Origin: Pestalotiopsis fici W106-1
Lineage: Eukaryota > Ascomycota > Sordariomycetes > Amphisphaeriales > Sporocadaceae
NCBI RefSeq assembly: GCF_000516985.1
Contig: NW_006917091.1
Coordinates: 6,047,101 to 6,111,100 of the forward strand
Length of the DNA stretch: 64,000 nucleotides
Direction of reading: 5' to 3'
The notes under the pieces: generated by a model
Told to the model about the DNA's origin: nothing
What the model saw: the letters and a program-made list of their open reading frames with translations, nothing else
The model's database searches: none
Shown: piece by piece, positions 13,122-26,303 of the stretch
How the letters are laid out: each line of letters starts with the position of its first letter
How positions within the stretch are numbered: the first letter of the stretch is position 1
Translations under genes and position numbers: made by a program

Positions 13122-14457
13122 GGCATGTTGATAGAATGGGTATTGGTATTGGATTGATCGACGATTCAAAGGTACGACAATTGCACAGAAGCCATGTCTT
13201 GGAGACATTTCTGCCGCGAGCCTCACGCCATGTGAGACATACAAGTAACGGCCTGGCTTTTCGTCGACCCGAAGCAATCAGATGCAGTAATCTGTTTGTT
13301 GTTGTGCCTAGTGGTTTGTGGATTTTGACCGTAACTGTACGTTTGTAGCCTTTTCTTCTGGACGCAGTCTATACAAGGAAATACCTGGACTTTAGGTAAT
13401 GATGCTTCAAGGCGTCTCTGTTGATGCAGCCTCGAGGGTTTCCATCTTCAGAATTGGCCAGACTCCAAGACGACTCTGCGTATGCCGCATAACCGCGCCT
13501 ACATGATGTAGGGCAAGCCTACCATCGGACCCTCCAAGGGGGATTTTTGTTGCGTTTCGTTCTGCCCGGATGAAATTAAGTTTCCATGAAGAGGCGACTG
13601 ATGACTGTTCGGATGCTGAGAGATCGCGAGATGCTCTGCTTTTTGCACTCCCCGCGCTGCTCTTCTGCAACTTCCCGCTGATGGGATATGGGCTGCATTC
13701 TTTTCATGCAGTTGCTTACCTAGCCGCAAGGATTGCGGCCAATCCAAGTCAGACCTTCCAGACTGGTGGATATATAGGGTTCGGACCATAGAGAGTCTCT
13801 TTCCTTTTTTCTTTTCTTTTTGGGGGCCAGCCACACCGAAGGCCCCAGCTAACGAAGAAAAGCTTATATTTGAGAGAAGAAAAAAAGAGGTATTATGTAA
13901 ATATCCGGAAGCTCAGCAGCTATGAGGCAACGAGGCTTCGATCAACCACTGCGACCGACGAGTGGGTGTTCTCTTTGGTTGCTTCTCAGTGGGTAGAGAC
14001 AGATGATGGGCAGAGCCAGGGGGCCCAGAGACAGGGGGGCCATTGGGGGGCCTTCTCGCGTCTAGCCTGACAGCAGAAAAGAAGGGCCTCTGGGTCCTCT
14101 CCAAGAGACTCTCGACCCGGATGTGATGCCGCGGTCGAGCACAGACGCATATCTTGGCGGAAGCAGAACCGAATGGGGTGTGCGTACTCTGTACTATGGC
14201 ATGTGTTTTTATTCCTGTGCACTGTATTCCGTAGCGTAGGTCTCTGCTCGTGTAGCGCACCCCCCTCCCCCTCCACCCAAAACCCAACCCACTGATTTGT
14301 AGTGCTGTCACTAACAAGCTCGTCTCCTATCAGATGAAAATGTCATGTGCAGCGCCAGTATTTTGATTGGGCACAGCAGTCTTCTACAGCGCTGAGGTGC
14401 TTGCTGCTGCGACAATGGCCATATTTCTAGACAATGGTGACCATGATGACGATAGCA

Positions 14458-14478
14458 GTGATGATGATGATGATGATG
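14458..14478 (+). repeat. GAT trinucleotide microsatellite
   Basis: About seven copies of GAT (or ATC on the other strand) inside the gene desert. A His-run frame arises from it on the minus strand, which explains one spurious open frame there. Confidence 0.85.
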
Positions 14479-17400
14479 TCGGCCGTTTGCATCGGTGATG
14501 GATGCTTTTGCTGACAAGTCGTACAGTAAGTACCTCATCCAAAGTATGTAAGCAAGTAGTTACTAGGTAACAACATAGCATTGAATCTGATCACCAAATA
14601 CTTAATGTTGTTATCTACTCGCATTCTGATGGCGTAACAACAATACTACAGCAAATCTGCTGCCAAAATCGTTGCCGTGAACCTTCCGTGGAGATTTCGC
14701 CGAGTGGTGCTGGCTGCAGCCCTGGATCGGTGCCATGGATACCAGGTCTGTGGATGGTGCTTGGCCCTTGTGTGCTGAGTAGCGCTGGTCCTGGGGGTCG
14801 TCTGGAGCGCTGAGTGTCGGTCCCAGCTACGGGAACAGCACATTTTCCAACCCTGTCGAGCCAACAGTCGGGGCGAGTCCGCAATCTGGGCAATGATTGA
14901 CGCGAGCCCTTGAGACTCTCTTCCTTTTCGGATTTGTCCTCCAATGGGCCAGCGATGCGCGAGTCTCTGCGCAGGGGTCCTGCTCCGGGAGCGCTAACGG
15001 TGGCTAACTGCTTTGACCCGCAGCAGTTGCACGCACCACTGGCACTCAAACCAACGGCGAACCGCCCCCCCGATTCGAGCGCTCGCTGGTTTGGCTGGCA
15101 GTTACCTAAGGTATGGAACTCTGCTGTGCCGCTGTGCGCCTGTATCATCCCCTACGTGCATTGCTGGTGTATACATGTTACGTCCATGAAAGTATGCTCT
15201 CGTGAGGAGTGCCGTTGCATACACCATGTAACATGCAAAATCCGTCTATGTAATGCGAAGGCACAGCGGCGGATACTCTTTAAAAAGTGTAGCAATCTGG
15301 ATCCGGAACATGGTCATCATCCTCCACGCGGACTGTGCCGCAAAATGGGGGCCAGCGGAATTGGCAAGTCGCGATACCCGGTTGCACGCACATTATACCG
15401 TGGTTTGGGTGAGTTAGCACGAATGGAAGGTGAGGATGCATCCTTTGTAGGATCCAGAAGCATCTACAATCTGTCATATCTGGCAGATGGGTTGGGATCG
15501 ATTAATCGCCCACCCCGATGGCCATATCTATAGGATCTCAAACCCTACAAGATGACGACGTCTGCTTGAAGCATTCGAGATATTATCATTATCACTTTAT
15601 GGCAATTGACATGCTCATATACGGCTTATTCTGCTATGCTGCAGTGGCCGTTCTATTCGGTTTGGCCGTGAAGTGAAGCTGCCAACGAAGATATCTAGTC
15701 CCCGCAGATCAAGTATCATGCGTACGTACCTACGCTCACTACCTAGGTAAAGATGAACCGCAATGGACAGCATCTGCAAGTGCCGTTTTGTCGGCATGAT
15801 ACGATCGGATGCGATAGAATACGATGATGGTGCCCTGTGTGCCCTTTTCATGGTCCTGCATAGAGCTTGTGTGCGATTCCGCGGCGGCAATACGACAGAT
15901 CTCAAGTAAAAATATGTAATCATACTACCGCCAATGAATGTCACGGAGGCCGGGTTCCGACTAATCTTCTGTCTGCACAGAACTATAGTAGTTTAAATCT
16001 TGGCCGAAAAAGCAACGGCATTTGAGGACACAGATGCTCGGCTTGAGCTGAATCTCGAGTGCTTTCCTTGTTACCATTTAATCCTGGTTGGGGGTGCGAC
16101 GCTGCACAAGCCTTACGCAGTAGCTAGTGGGACGAATCTCACTCGCAGCATACACCGGCTGCAAGCTGTAAAGCGCGGGGGGTACTAGGTAGTAGCTGCA
16201 TTCTGCTTTCAGAAGGAAACAGTATGTAGCTCGATCCAATTGGATGTGCATCAGGAAGCCCGCTCAGGATACTTGCCATGCTTGATCAAAGGTACGGTTG
16301 GTAAGGGCTATCAGGGCTGAGAGGTTGCCCAAAACTGCCGCTGCCTCACAACAACGCTGCGTGCTCTCGGGATTATATTGTGCAAGGCCCAGGAATCTGA
16401 TGATGCACAGTAGCGTGTGGGCGTAGCGCCATCTGCTTGTCTTTTTGAGGAGGAATTGCAGATAATTCGTCGTGCTGATGTGGTGAGATACCATCCATGT
16501 TTACAAGACGGGTGCTACGTTCAACCAGGCAGAACCTTGGAATTTGTGGGGGCAGGACAAGCCTTGTCTTTGGTTGGCTCCGAGCTGAGCGACCAAATCT
16601 GATCGTCTCTGGCTGTCGTCTGTCTGGCTGGGCTGACACAAGATTTCCCAATATTGACTCCCGTAAGAATCGGTGCTTCTTGTGAAAAGATGATCAGAAG
16701 TCAATAATCGTCTTGGAGAGAACATAAACCTTCCGAGAAATCCTTGCGCCGGTGGTTGTAGCGAAAGCCTCGTTTTCGCAAGCTGGCAGAATGTGGCCTG
16801 GTTGCGTGTCGCATGGTTGACTTGACGGCAAACATGGGTGATTGGAATATAGCCGGTAAGCAATGCATTCGGCTCTTTTCGACCGCCGATGGTAGAGTAT
16901 CAATCGAGGCAAGGTCGTAAGGGGGTAAAGCTTACAGTATGAACATGTATAATGCTCCTTTGAATGTGGTGCGTCTGCGTAATCCGGACCGATGTGTAGG
17001 AAAGACTTTCCGTTTGGGTACTGGCTCGATTCTAGAAACCAGCCTATTCGAGAGCTTCATGACTGAAGGAGGAAAACAAAGAGACAGACATACAGCAAAG
17101 ACGAGCGTAGCGCGGGGTGTTGGAGCTGACCAAATGCTATTTCTGCACATGTCTGTCTCTGTCTCATCATCAGATGGATTGAAGGGGGTCCATTTGGGTT
17201 AGTCGGCCCCCCGAATCCAGGACAGCAAAGAGTCAAAGACACATGGCTTACCACCACAAGTACTATGGCTTGCAGCAGCTAACAGGCTGGACAAGTAGGA
17301 GGGGGCGTTCATTCAGTGTGGTGCCCGGAGTCGAGGTAGGTAAAGGCAAGGATGTAAAGCCAGTCAAAAGCACCAGAAAAGTGTAAAAGAGGGTGAATGG

Positions 17401-17647
17401 AGTGATTTGTGAGAAGGGAAGGGGAAGGAAGGTAAAAAAAAAAGGCCAGTCCAGTACGTACCTGGATACGTCCAGGTAGTAAGCTCACGTGGCGCGCCGG
17501 GTAGATCGTCGCTCTCTAGTTGCGGTACATGTGCAAAATCCAGCCGGGGTCCATGGGGTGTCTTCCCAAGAAGCAAAAGCCTGAGCTCAGATCTGCCAAG
17601 TCTAGGAATTTTTCCTGGGTTTTAATGTAGTGCAGCATGTCTGCCGC

Positions 17648-17675
17648 GTACCGAGCTCACTGTACCGAGCTCACT
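17648..17675 (+). repeat. 14-bp perfect tandem duplication
   Basis: The unit GTACCGAGCTCACT occurs twice in direct succession (17648-17661 and 17662-17675). Each copy contains the SacI palindrome GAGCTC. Its role is unknown; it may be a replication slip or a doubled binding site. Confidence 0.85.
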
Positions 17676-20600
17676 GAGTCTCTACAGAGTACGCTACCTT
17701 GCTCTGTATGAGTGTCGAGACCTAATGTACATTAATTAATGTCAAGCAAGCATAAACCGGAAAAGTAATGTCAACGGATTTATTCTCTGCCATTTTCCCA
17801 CAAAATTTTCGGCTGATGGATCACGACTATGGGTGGCATGGACATTTAGAAATGGATGCTACTGCTGGATACATTCTAGATGGCGGTACTGGTTCGCATC
17901 ACTTTCCCCCCTTCGCTCTGTATGATCGACAGGCAGTGAAAGTTCCTCACGCGCGTCCTATCCGGGGAAGGCGACTCACTCAGACAATAATATAAAGTAT
18001 CCAGACCTGTGCACGCTTGGTGTTGCTGTCTTACCACCATGCTGAGCCGGACCAACGGTCGTGTTTTTGAGTTTCACTCCTTCATAGTGAACCTGACCCT
18101 GGGAAGACTTCGTCTGACTCCAAATAGGTTCGAGATCTCGTTGGTAGCGTCTTTACGGATTTGTGCTCCAAGCGCACCTGGTTGAGAGCGGCCAAATCGA
18201 TCGATTACGGAGAGTACTAGGTTAATTATGTTTGCGCATGCAGATAGGTTGCATGACGACATTATATAATGAAACAAGGCACAGTCTAATCGTTCAATAC
18301 AGATTTCATAGCGGGACAAAACGAAAAGTAAGTATAATTCGCCATAATGCAACGTATTTGTCAAATCATGCTACTGGAGGACTCTTGAACGTCTGGATTG
18401 CAACGATTCGTCCAGCTATCAGCCAGCGGCGCACAATTGGGACGCAATTCGACAATGAACGGCTCTTTTGAGCGGGCCGGATAAGGCAAGGCGAACAGCA
18501 TAAATCAAACACGATTAATTGGGTACGAATGAGACTCGGGGGTGCATGTGTGTAATCGAGCCTGTTATGAGGTTTCCCACGTGTGCTACCGATATCCGGG
18601 CAAAAGCAACGGCCCAAGAGTTCTTGTATGTATTTTTCTTCTTCCCTTTTTTTTTTGCCTCTAATAGAAGCAATTTCTACTGTCGCCGTCATAAATAATT
18701 GTCCAATTCATGCCTTTATGACGGCTCCTGGTTGCTATTCAAGAGGGTTATTTACTACCAACCAGACTTTGATCGCGGACAAGGCAGCAGAAATCCGATG
18801 GTGAGTGCAGTGCCGTTTGATACAGTGACCAGCGACTCGACAAACACCACTTACGGGCCATTATGCCATCACAATGAACGAGGACATCGGGAGTGACATG
18901 CACGAGACACCAGACACATACAATAATACCTTATGTCTGATTCCCCAAAGAAAAAAAGCCGATCCATGTAACGTACCTGTGCGTGAGAATTGGTCAAACA
19001 GCAAAAAGAAACCCCCTTGGTTCTGGGACAAGAAGAAGCAAATAGGCATTCAATGTGATTGATTGTCTGCTTGCCAATATAGGTGCCTGTCCATCCACAG
19101 TCGGATCATGGATGCTTGCTTCCAACCTTGTCCTCTGTACACAGTAGAATTTCCAGTTGTCTGCCCCGTGAATGGCATTGGCTAGCTAATGTATCCGATG
19201 GGTGGGATGGGCGCATCTCAGCACCAGTTAGCTGCCAATTCAGCAATGGGCCATGATTACTATCTAGCGTGCAGACGGGAGGGAGGTATTGGGTACTTGG
19301 CCACGCGCTGCTGTTCGAGGGGGTGGGGAAAAAGCCACGGGGAGCTTGAGGGGAGACTGGGGGACGAAGAATTCTGGGTTTGCTAGGCTTGCTGGGCTGG
19401 CTTGGCTGGGTTCTCAGTCGACGAATTGGTGGCCCCACCGAGTTGATGAGTCCAGTCGCGGCGCAGGATCGGCGAGGGGCCCGGGGGTTCGCGAATGAAC
19501 TGCAGCGATAGGTACTGGGTACGGGATTACTGCCACGAGGGAGCAGATACATTAACTCACATACCTAAGTGCTTGTGGGCACCTACATACGGCAATCAGC
19601 AAATGGTGCCAAATGCGAGCCCTTCTTCTGCACGAGCGAGAACCTCCCTGTCTCGGGCGTGCACATGTACTCCCCGACCTGCCCAGCCATTAGGTAGCTT
19701 TTCGGGCCATTAACCCCATCTAAGCAGCTTCTAGGTGGTCTAAGTAGGTTAGGTAGTCTCACCCTTTCAAGCCCTTCCCTCCCTCCGCATGGCTGTGCCA
19801 TGCGAGACAGAGGAGGGAAAAAAAGGCCGACTCCAATAATGCCTAGGAGCCTGGTTGTTTGTGGTGGTGGTGGTCAATACCGTAATAGTAAAGGCCTGTG
19901 CAGGTAGTAGCGTCCTCCTTTCGATTTGACTGACCGGGGAAATACTAATCATTTGGTACTCCATACTGGTTGGAAGGCTGGAAGGGATAATACTTTTGCG
20001 CTGCGTGACGCGGGCGGCGAATATATCGAAGCCGCAGCCTCCCTCAAATCGCCCACCTATCTACACTAATAACCATTGCCCCCAGGTAAGCACTCGGCTG
20101 ACAATACCAAGAGGTACATGTATGACCTGTCTAGCCTGCTCGACTGTCAATGGATTTGATCTTGACCTTCAGACTCCCCGAGATCAGACGTATTGATGTA
20201 CGGGCATTTGCAGCATGTACCCTTTCTAAACGTATGGCTGCCCGTATTGAGCAAGTCAGATTCGCGCAATTGATCATATAGCCCGGCTTGGTATATACGC
20301 ACCAACCTGTATGTGGCGGCGGTAGCTCCGAGGCGAGTCCAATCCTTTTGTCTCGAGACCATTTCATCCCATCAACGTGTTGGACTCCATCCATGTGCCG
20401 GTAGGTACGAGATACATTCATTCCTCTGAACTCAATCGTTCAACGTCCGTCCCCCCTACGCTTGACACCTGCCCTTCCAGCAACTTGTCCCATCTTTCGC
20501 TCGAACGTCTTCCAGTCGCTTGGATCGGATCTTTTCTACTTGCATGAATAGCTGCTGCTACATGTACACACATGCTTGTTCGGATCAGTGGCCGGTCTCC

Positions 20601-21431
20601 CTACATAAAAGAATCATACTCGCCTCGGGATCCCCCCATTGCCCAAGTGAACACTGCATTTGTGCTAGGTGCTGCTGCTGGTAGGCCAATGTAGTAAAGT
20701 ACCCAGATACATGCGCTACTGTGCTCTTGATTGCGCACGTCCCGCCCTAGTCGCTTGTTCTGCTTTTTTTCCCTCTTCTTCCCACGCACACGCCCCCCCT
20801 CCCCTGGCCCAGCCGGGCATCATTGATCCCTACTAGCATCTCTGATGTTCCACTGAGAGTGGACAAGTCGCTGGGGACTTCTGGGTGGGTTCCTATGGCA
20901 GTCCACCTTAAACCGCTTTTAACTCTTCCTCCACGTTCTCACCAATCCTTCTGAGATTCTACTTACTACCTTACTTTGCCATCGTCAACTCCAACTCCCA
21001 TCATGTTTCTTCAACATTAACTCAAGCATCCTCGCCTATTATTCGTCTCCGATTTGTATGCCCGTAGTAGTGTCGGCTTCTTTCATAAAGCTAAATCGAG
21101 AGTCCGGAATATCACCAGATCGACGCACGATCCAACTCAGTCCCGCTTGGGGATCACTAGGCCTTCGGTGCCCATTGCGTTGCGCCTGGCTGGCAGCAGC
21201 GCGGACACGGGAGCGGGAAGTGGTTCTGGCCAAGCTCGCGGATAATATCTATATATTCGCCTCTATCCCTCTCGTCCAGCCGAGTCTCAACCTTCTTCAG
21301 CTTCCGCGCACACTACAAAACTGAGCACAAGTTCGCAAAAACAGCTGCGATCTAGGGGAAGGGAGAAGAACAAAAAAAGATCAGGTCTCGGCAACATCGA
21401 CTTCTGTAGACTCTTTACTCTCGCCGTTAAC

Positions 21432-22981
21432 ATGACCACCGAGAATAATCGACCAATCTCCCACAAGCTGCCTAATGGGATGGCTGGGGTTCTCAATCAC
21501 CCAGAGGAGACTCGCGACTCTGCCTACTTCTCGGGCACAGATGCCTCCAGTAAACGTAGGTTTGACCGCCATTGACACGGCAGAGTATTAGCTCACCAAG
21601 GTATTTAGACACCTCAGCCGCCTCGGGAATGGGCCTCAATGTCCACCAAACACACCCAGGCTTTCGCGTGTCAAGCGACAAGACTCCGTCTCCAGGCACC
21701 ACAGCCATGTATTCTCAGCCTTTGATCTCTCCATCCGGCAACATGAGTATCACTGCGATGGTCTCACCCACCACGCCTGAAGGTGGCCGATTTGACCGCC
21801 CGCTGTCGCTGGAGTCAACTAATGGGTTGTTTGATTCCCGACGAGAGAGCGTTGACAGCAGATTTGCTCAGGGGTTTGGGGAGATGAGGCTCGGTGGTAA
21901 CTCGCCTTATGCGACTCACAATGCGTCGACAACGTCCATACATGGATCCGTTGCTCACCGCCATCCCCGTAACAGTGGACTCGATTCCAATGGCCGGATG
22001 TCCAACGGATATCAACCCAATGCCGAACGCAACCCACAAGCCGATCGGGATAGCAAGATCGTGCGGACAGCGCCAGTCATTACTGGCCCGACGACCAGCA
22101 CTATTGCTCGAGCTGCTGAGCCCACTAAAGGTCAAGGCTGGGCATTCCCCGAGGATGAGATTCAAAGAGGAACCTCTGCTGCTGGCCACCACTACTACGA
22201 TTCAAGACGTAGTAGTATTACAGAATCGATCGCCAGCAGCCAATTCACTGAAGCATCCAAGTTACCACCTGGACAACGACGGTTCGATGACGTGAATGCC
22301 GAATACCGACTATCGAGCCTATCCAATGCCTCGCAACAAGATTTCCCCGCTGTTCACCACCATTCACTGCAGCATAAGCAGTTGACCGATCTGCACAGCG
22401 AGGAGTCCAGCCCCCCGGCCGGCTCGCAGCCGTACAGCAGAACCCCAGAACTTCGCAAGAGCCACAAGCTCGCAGAACGCAAGCGTCGCACTGAGATGAA
22501 GGAGCTTTTTGAGCAACTACGAGATCTGATGCCTCAAGAAAGAGGATCCAAGGCCTCTAAATGGGAAATTCTGACGAAAGGTATGTATTGTTGGCTTCCC
22601 AACTCCCTTGAGCCAATGTCTAATTCGTTTCCCATAGCAATTGCCGAGCATCAGAAGCAGCAAGATCACATCAGAAATTTATCTGGACATCACAGCGCGA
22701 CACAGCAGGAAAATGAAGTCCTCCGCCGAGAGGTTGAGAGGCTGCAATCAGAAAACAGCCAGCTCCGTACTGGGCCCAATGGGTTGCCGGCGCACCAAGC
22801 CGGTTATGCTGCCCAAGCACATCCAACTTCTGACCCTTACGGAAAGGGTGCCACACGCCCAGAGCTGCCGCCATTGCGTGCGCTCAGCGGGCCCATGCCG
22901 AATGGTGATTCCATGATGGGTGTCCAATACGAAGGAGCACCGTCACATGGCAATGGTTATCGAGCACCACCCCAATATTAA
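21432..22981 (+). CDS. bHLH transcription factor (Esc1/GlcD-gamma-like)
   Basis: Three exons: 21432-21549, 21609-22580 and 22638-22981, 477 aa. The first intron (59 nt) has a CTCAC branch-like site and TAG acceptor; the second (57 nt) is a multiple of three and lies inside the HLH. The N-terminal two thirds is disordered and Ser/Pro-rich. The bHLH (about 320-375) has the basic region SHKLAERKRR with the His-Glu-Arg pattern that reads CACGTG-type E-boxes, then helix 1, a loop with RGSKASKW, and helix 2 (EILTKAIAEHQ). A short coiled-coil follows (ENEVLRREVERLQSENSQL), which suggests dimerisation. The C-terminus is Gly/Pro/Tyr-rich. The bHLH resembles the Esc1-type fungal group, known to affect development in fission yeast; the exact orthologue is not certain. 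The gene lies just after a 12-kb gene-free region, which fits complex regulation. Confidence 0.85.
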
Positions 22982-24624
22982 GCACACTCTCTCGTGTTAT
23001 CGTGTTTCTTTCGAGGCTTTCGGGCTCAAGTCATACAGCCCGTTGTGCATTCATTCCAACAACTTTCCCGTTCGCCAGTGCCCTCTTTGATACCCACCAC
23101 AGCGTATAGCTAATATTCCGAGCGGCACAACTATTTAATTCGATTCTTTGCTGCCATCACAGAATGGTACGGAACATTCAATGCAACAAACCACCGGTCA
23201 CGATGATACTCTTGGAGCACATGTGCGACTCAGAGCCACACATGGTCAACGAGATAGTGGAGGCACGATCATTCCACACCCCTGACATAATTGTGGATAA
23301 AGCCATTGCAGCGTGTAGCCTCAGGCAAGCACGTCATCGAGCTAGAGAATACAGATTTCGAGACAACGACGCTCCAACCATGAGGGAGCCTGGGCGATCC
23401 GATTCGAAAACAAGCTGCTTGAGAAAGGCAGTCATTGAACTGTGCTCTCTTACCGGACTATTATATTTGTTTCCAACTTTGTCACCCGGCGCAGGAAATT
23501 GGTGTGTTGATATACATATATATTATACCCCCATTCGTCCCACAAGGTCGATGGGCTCGGGAAAGGGAAAGCTTTTGCTTTGAGTGTCTGTGTTAAACCC
23601 CCCCAAAAAAGTACGTGGATAGTAAGTGGACGATGAAGGTTTAGCTGGAGATGATGGTTATTGGTTGATAGCTGGGCTTTGACCCTTAATGCTATTGTAT
23701 GAAGCCACGTAGGTAGGCATGTGGGAGGTTGATCATGACTGCACCATAGTCGTTGCGCTGCACTGTAGCTGCAATCCATTCACGGCAGACCAGTGTTAAA
23801 ATACATAATAGCGATGTACAATTGTTATCCTGTCTGGAATGTGCAAAATCGGCCTTGATCTTCCTTTGTGACATTGACTCGATTGGATCAAAACTACGAG
23901 ATATTTCTACTTGTTTCTACGTGTCGACATTGCACTTGATTAGAAGGTATTGCCAGCAACCAATCTCAGTTTCGTCAAAGTGGACTTCATGTCTTGCAAA
24001 GAAGCCAGAGTGAGACAAGTGATGCAGTAGACACATGTATGCCACGCGATGACTGAGAGCTTTCGTTGCATGTGCTGCCCGTTACATCCATGGGGTTGGC
24101 AAGAATCAAACCCAGAGAAAAAGGAGTTTGCAGATGTCTTTGAACGCCCTGGGACTCATGTGCTCCCGGCCTCGTGGGCGGAACGCTCCAATTTATATCA
24201 ATGGCGTAGCATGTGGTTTCCCCCGAATAAGCTGCAGGCATTTATTGTAAAAATAGGCGAGCCCATGGTTATATCCAAGGGTCCAATATATTCATGCTCT
24301 GGGGGACTAGAGTCTAGGTAGCCCAGGTAATAATAAATAGGTGCGTTGGGGCTCTGTTTTCACTTCTCAGAGCCTCTTATCTCGCCCGTTCCAGAAGCTC
24401 GATCGCGTTAAGAGGGAGGTCAGCTACACACGAACTCAGAAGTGGGTCCAGTCTAGCGGAATCTAGCCTCTACGAGATAACGCTTATCGGCGCGTCGACA
24501 GCCTTTCCAATCGACGCCAAAATTTTCCATGAACGACTGCAACTGCGCACCTATCGATTGTTACTTTTGCCCCCAATCAATGACATTTTCTATTGTATAC
24601 TGAACCGCAACATTTTAATTCAAC
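22982..24624. other. Gene-free region between the bHLH and RRM genes
   Basis: About 1.6 kb. The longest frame (+, 23164-23583) has no recognisable features. The region should carry the 3' end of the bHLH gene and the promoter of the RRM gene; a leader with T-rich words lies at about 24560-24620. Confidence 0.5.
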
Positions 24625-25687
24625 ATGTAAGTTATGTCGAATACTGTCCTTCCACTGGCCCGATAATAACTGACATGGTCACAGGTTCTCTGTACGACGC
24701 GCAGCCCTGAGAGCTGCCAGCTCATCCTCGTCGCTGGCTGCCGCCACCTTGAGACAGCAGCAGCACGGCTCCTTTGCCCTGCAGTTTGCCAAGTTCGCTG
24801 CCCGCCCTGCCATTGTGGCTCCTGCCCGCCTCTTTTCTCAGACGTCGCGTGTCGCTCAGGAGGACGAGGACGAGAAGAACACAGTCGAGGGTGCCATCAA
24901 GGCCGCCGAGACCCTCGGCTCGACCGCACCGGCCACCGAAACCCCCGTCGTGGCCGAGAACGAGTCCACTGGCATCTACATTGGAAACCTCAGCTGGGAC
25001 GCCACCGAAGAAAACTTGCGCGAGGCTTTCGCCAAGTACGGTGAAATTGTCCAGCTCAACATTGCCAAGGATGCCCGCGGCCTGAGCAGAGGGTAAGCGC
25101 AATCTCCCCACCCACTTGGAGAGATTAATCTTGCAAGATACAGAGAGAATTGACATGCTAACCGGCCCTCTTTTAGCTTCGCCTTTGTGACCTACACCGA
25201 CAAGGCAGCAGCCGAGGCAGCCGTCGCCGAGACGGCCGAATCCTTCTGGCACGGCCGCCGCATCAACGTGCAAGTGCGCAACCCAGCTCTCCGCAGAGAG
25301 GGCCGCAGAGACGGCGGCAGAGACGGCAGGATGCCCAAGAACGAGCCCAGCACGTCGCTCTACATTGGCAACATCCCCTACGAGACGTCGGACGTTGATC
25401 TGAACCGCCTGTTCCGCGAGCTCGAGGGCGTGACCGACGTCCGCGTCGCCGTCGACCGCACCACCGGCTGGCCCCGCGGCTTCGCCCACGCCGACTTTGT
25501 CGACGTCGAGTCTGCCCAGAAGGCCTTGGAAAAACTCGCCCAGACCGAGCTGGCCGGCCGCACCCTCCGCCCCGATTTCGCCGGGGGTAGAACAAACCGG
25601 GGCTTTTCTGACAGAGGCGACAGACGGTCCAACAACAGGGACGGCTTTGCTCCGCAGCGTGACGCTCGCGACTCTGACGAGTTCTAA
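24625..25687 (+). CDS. Mitochondrial RNA-binding protein with two RRM domains
   Basis: Three exons: 24625-24626, 24685-25092 and 25177-25687, 306 aa. The start codon is split: AT at the end of exon 1, then a 58-nt intron opening with GTAAGT, then G in exon 2. Read without splicing, the ATG is followed at once by TAA. The spliced N-terminus (MFSVRRAALRAASS...) is Arg/Ala/Ser-rich with no acidic residue for about 55 residues and contains RLFSQTS, a good mitochondrial targeting peptide. RRM1 (about 95-175) has RNP2 IYIGNL and RNP1 RGFAFVTY, and intron 2 falls in its RNP1. RRM2 (about 203-280) has LYIGNI and RGFAHADF. The C-terminus is Arg/Gly/Asp-rich. A role in mitochondrial RNA handling is inferred from domain plus targeting; the target RNA is unknown. 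Confidence 0.88.
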
Positions 25688-26303
25688 AGAGGCGAAGTCA
25701 GAAAGGAGAACAGCCGGGGAAGAAAGATAAACTGTACGATGACGAAATTTACTGCCATGATAGTGTCTGAGAATGCTTTGTAAGGGGGGAAGACAAACTA
25801 CAGCATGAGAGAAAATCTCGGCAATCCACTGTGTCTATGTGCCTGAAGGGGGGGAAAATATCATGAAAAATAAGGCGAATGGCGCATCTTCCGGTCACAG
25901 ACACGATCATGGGGAAGCAGACTAATGAACGAAATCCGAAGTATATATTGTAACAATAGCATCATAAAAATGCACAACGTGTAGAACAGCATTACAATCA
26001 GGCTACGGCGTTGGGTGATCAACAATTCAAGTATGTAGCACATCTCCCATCTGCATAAAAGAAAAAAGGCATTGAAAATTGCATCCATACAAGTACGCTG
26101 TTATATTCATGCGAACACGCGGCTAATGAATGCTCCTAAGATAAGGCAGAAGTACTATTTATTCATAATAATGATGATGGCCGGCCATAGCCCTCATAGG
26201 GGTACAAAAGCAATCGTTCCTTGGCGCGGGGGTGACATGATGACCTCCGGTATCTTCTGTCCATTTCGAAAACTGTGATGCCTTCGGGGGTCCTGAATTT
26301 GCT
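25688..26303. other. Convergent intergenic region (RRM gene / PEX5)
   Basis: About 0.6 kb between two genes that point at each other. AT-rich parts near 25860-26170 probably hold both 3' UTRs and polyadenylation signals. No gene is seen. Confidence 0.5.

Larger units (their letters stand above)
9117..21431. other. 12.3-kb gene desert upstream of the bHLH gene
   Basis: No open frame here shows a recognisable domain, plausible codon use or a consistent set of exons. The longest frame (+ strand, 14910-15533, 207 codons) is Cys/Arg/Pro-rich and looks accidental. Base composition is close to the genic flanks rather than AT-rich, so this does not look like a mutated transposon graveyard. It contains short runs (A19 at 13103-13121, a GAT repeat near 14458-14478, a 14-bp tandem duplication at 17648-17675), many TAGGTA-type words, and from about 20400 onward C/T-rich sequence that is probably the leader of the bHLH gene. 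Long non-coding transcripts or a long regulatory region are the likely content; this is inference. Confidence 0.55.

Noticed and set aside
23164..23583. A 139-codon + strand frame after the bHLH gene
   Set aside because: No domain, mixed composition, and its position fits the 3' region of the bHLH transcript.
24722..25489. A 255-codon frame antisense to the RRM gene
   Set aside because: It crosses the sense intron and lacks any recognisable feature; codon bias of the sense gene explains it.
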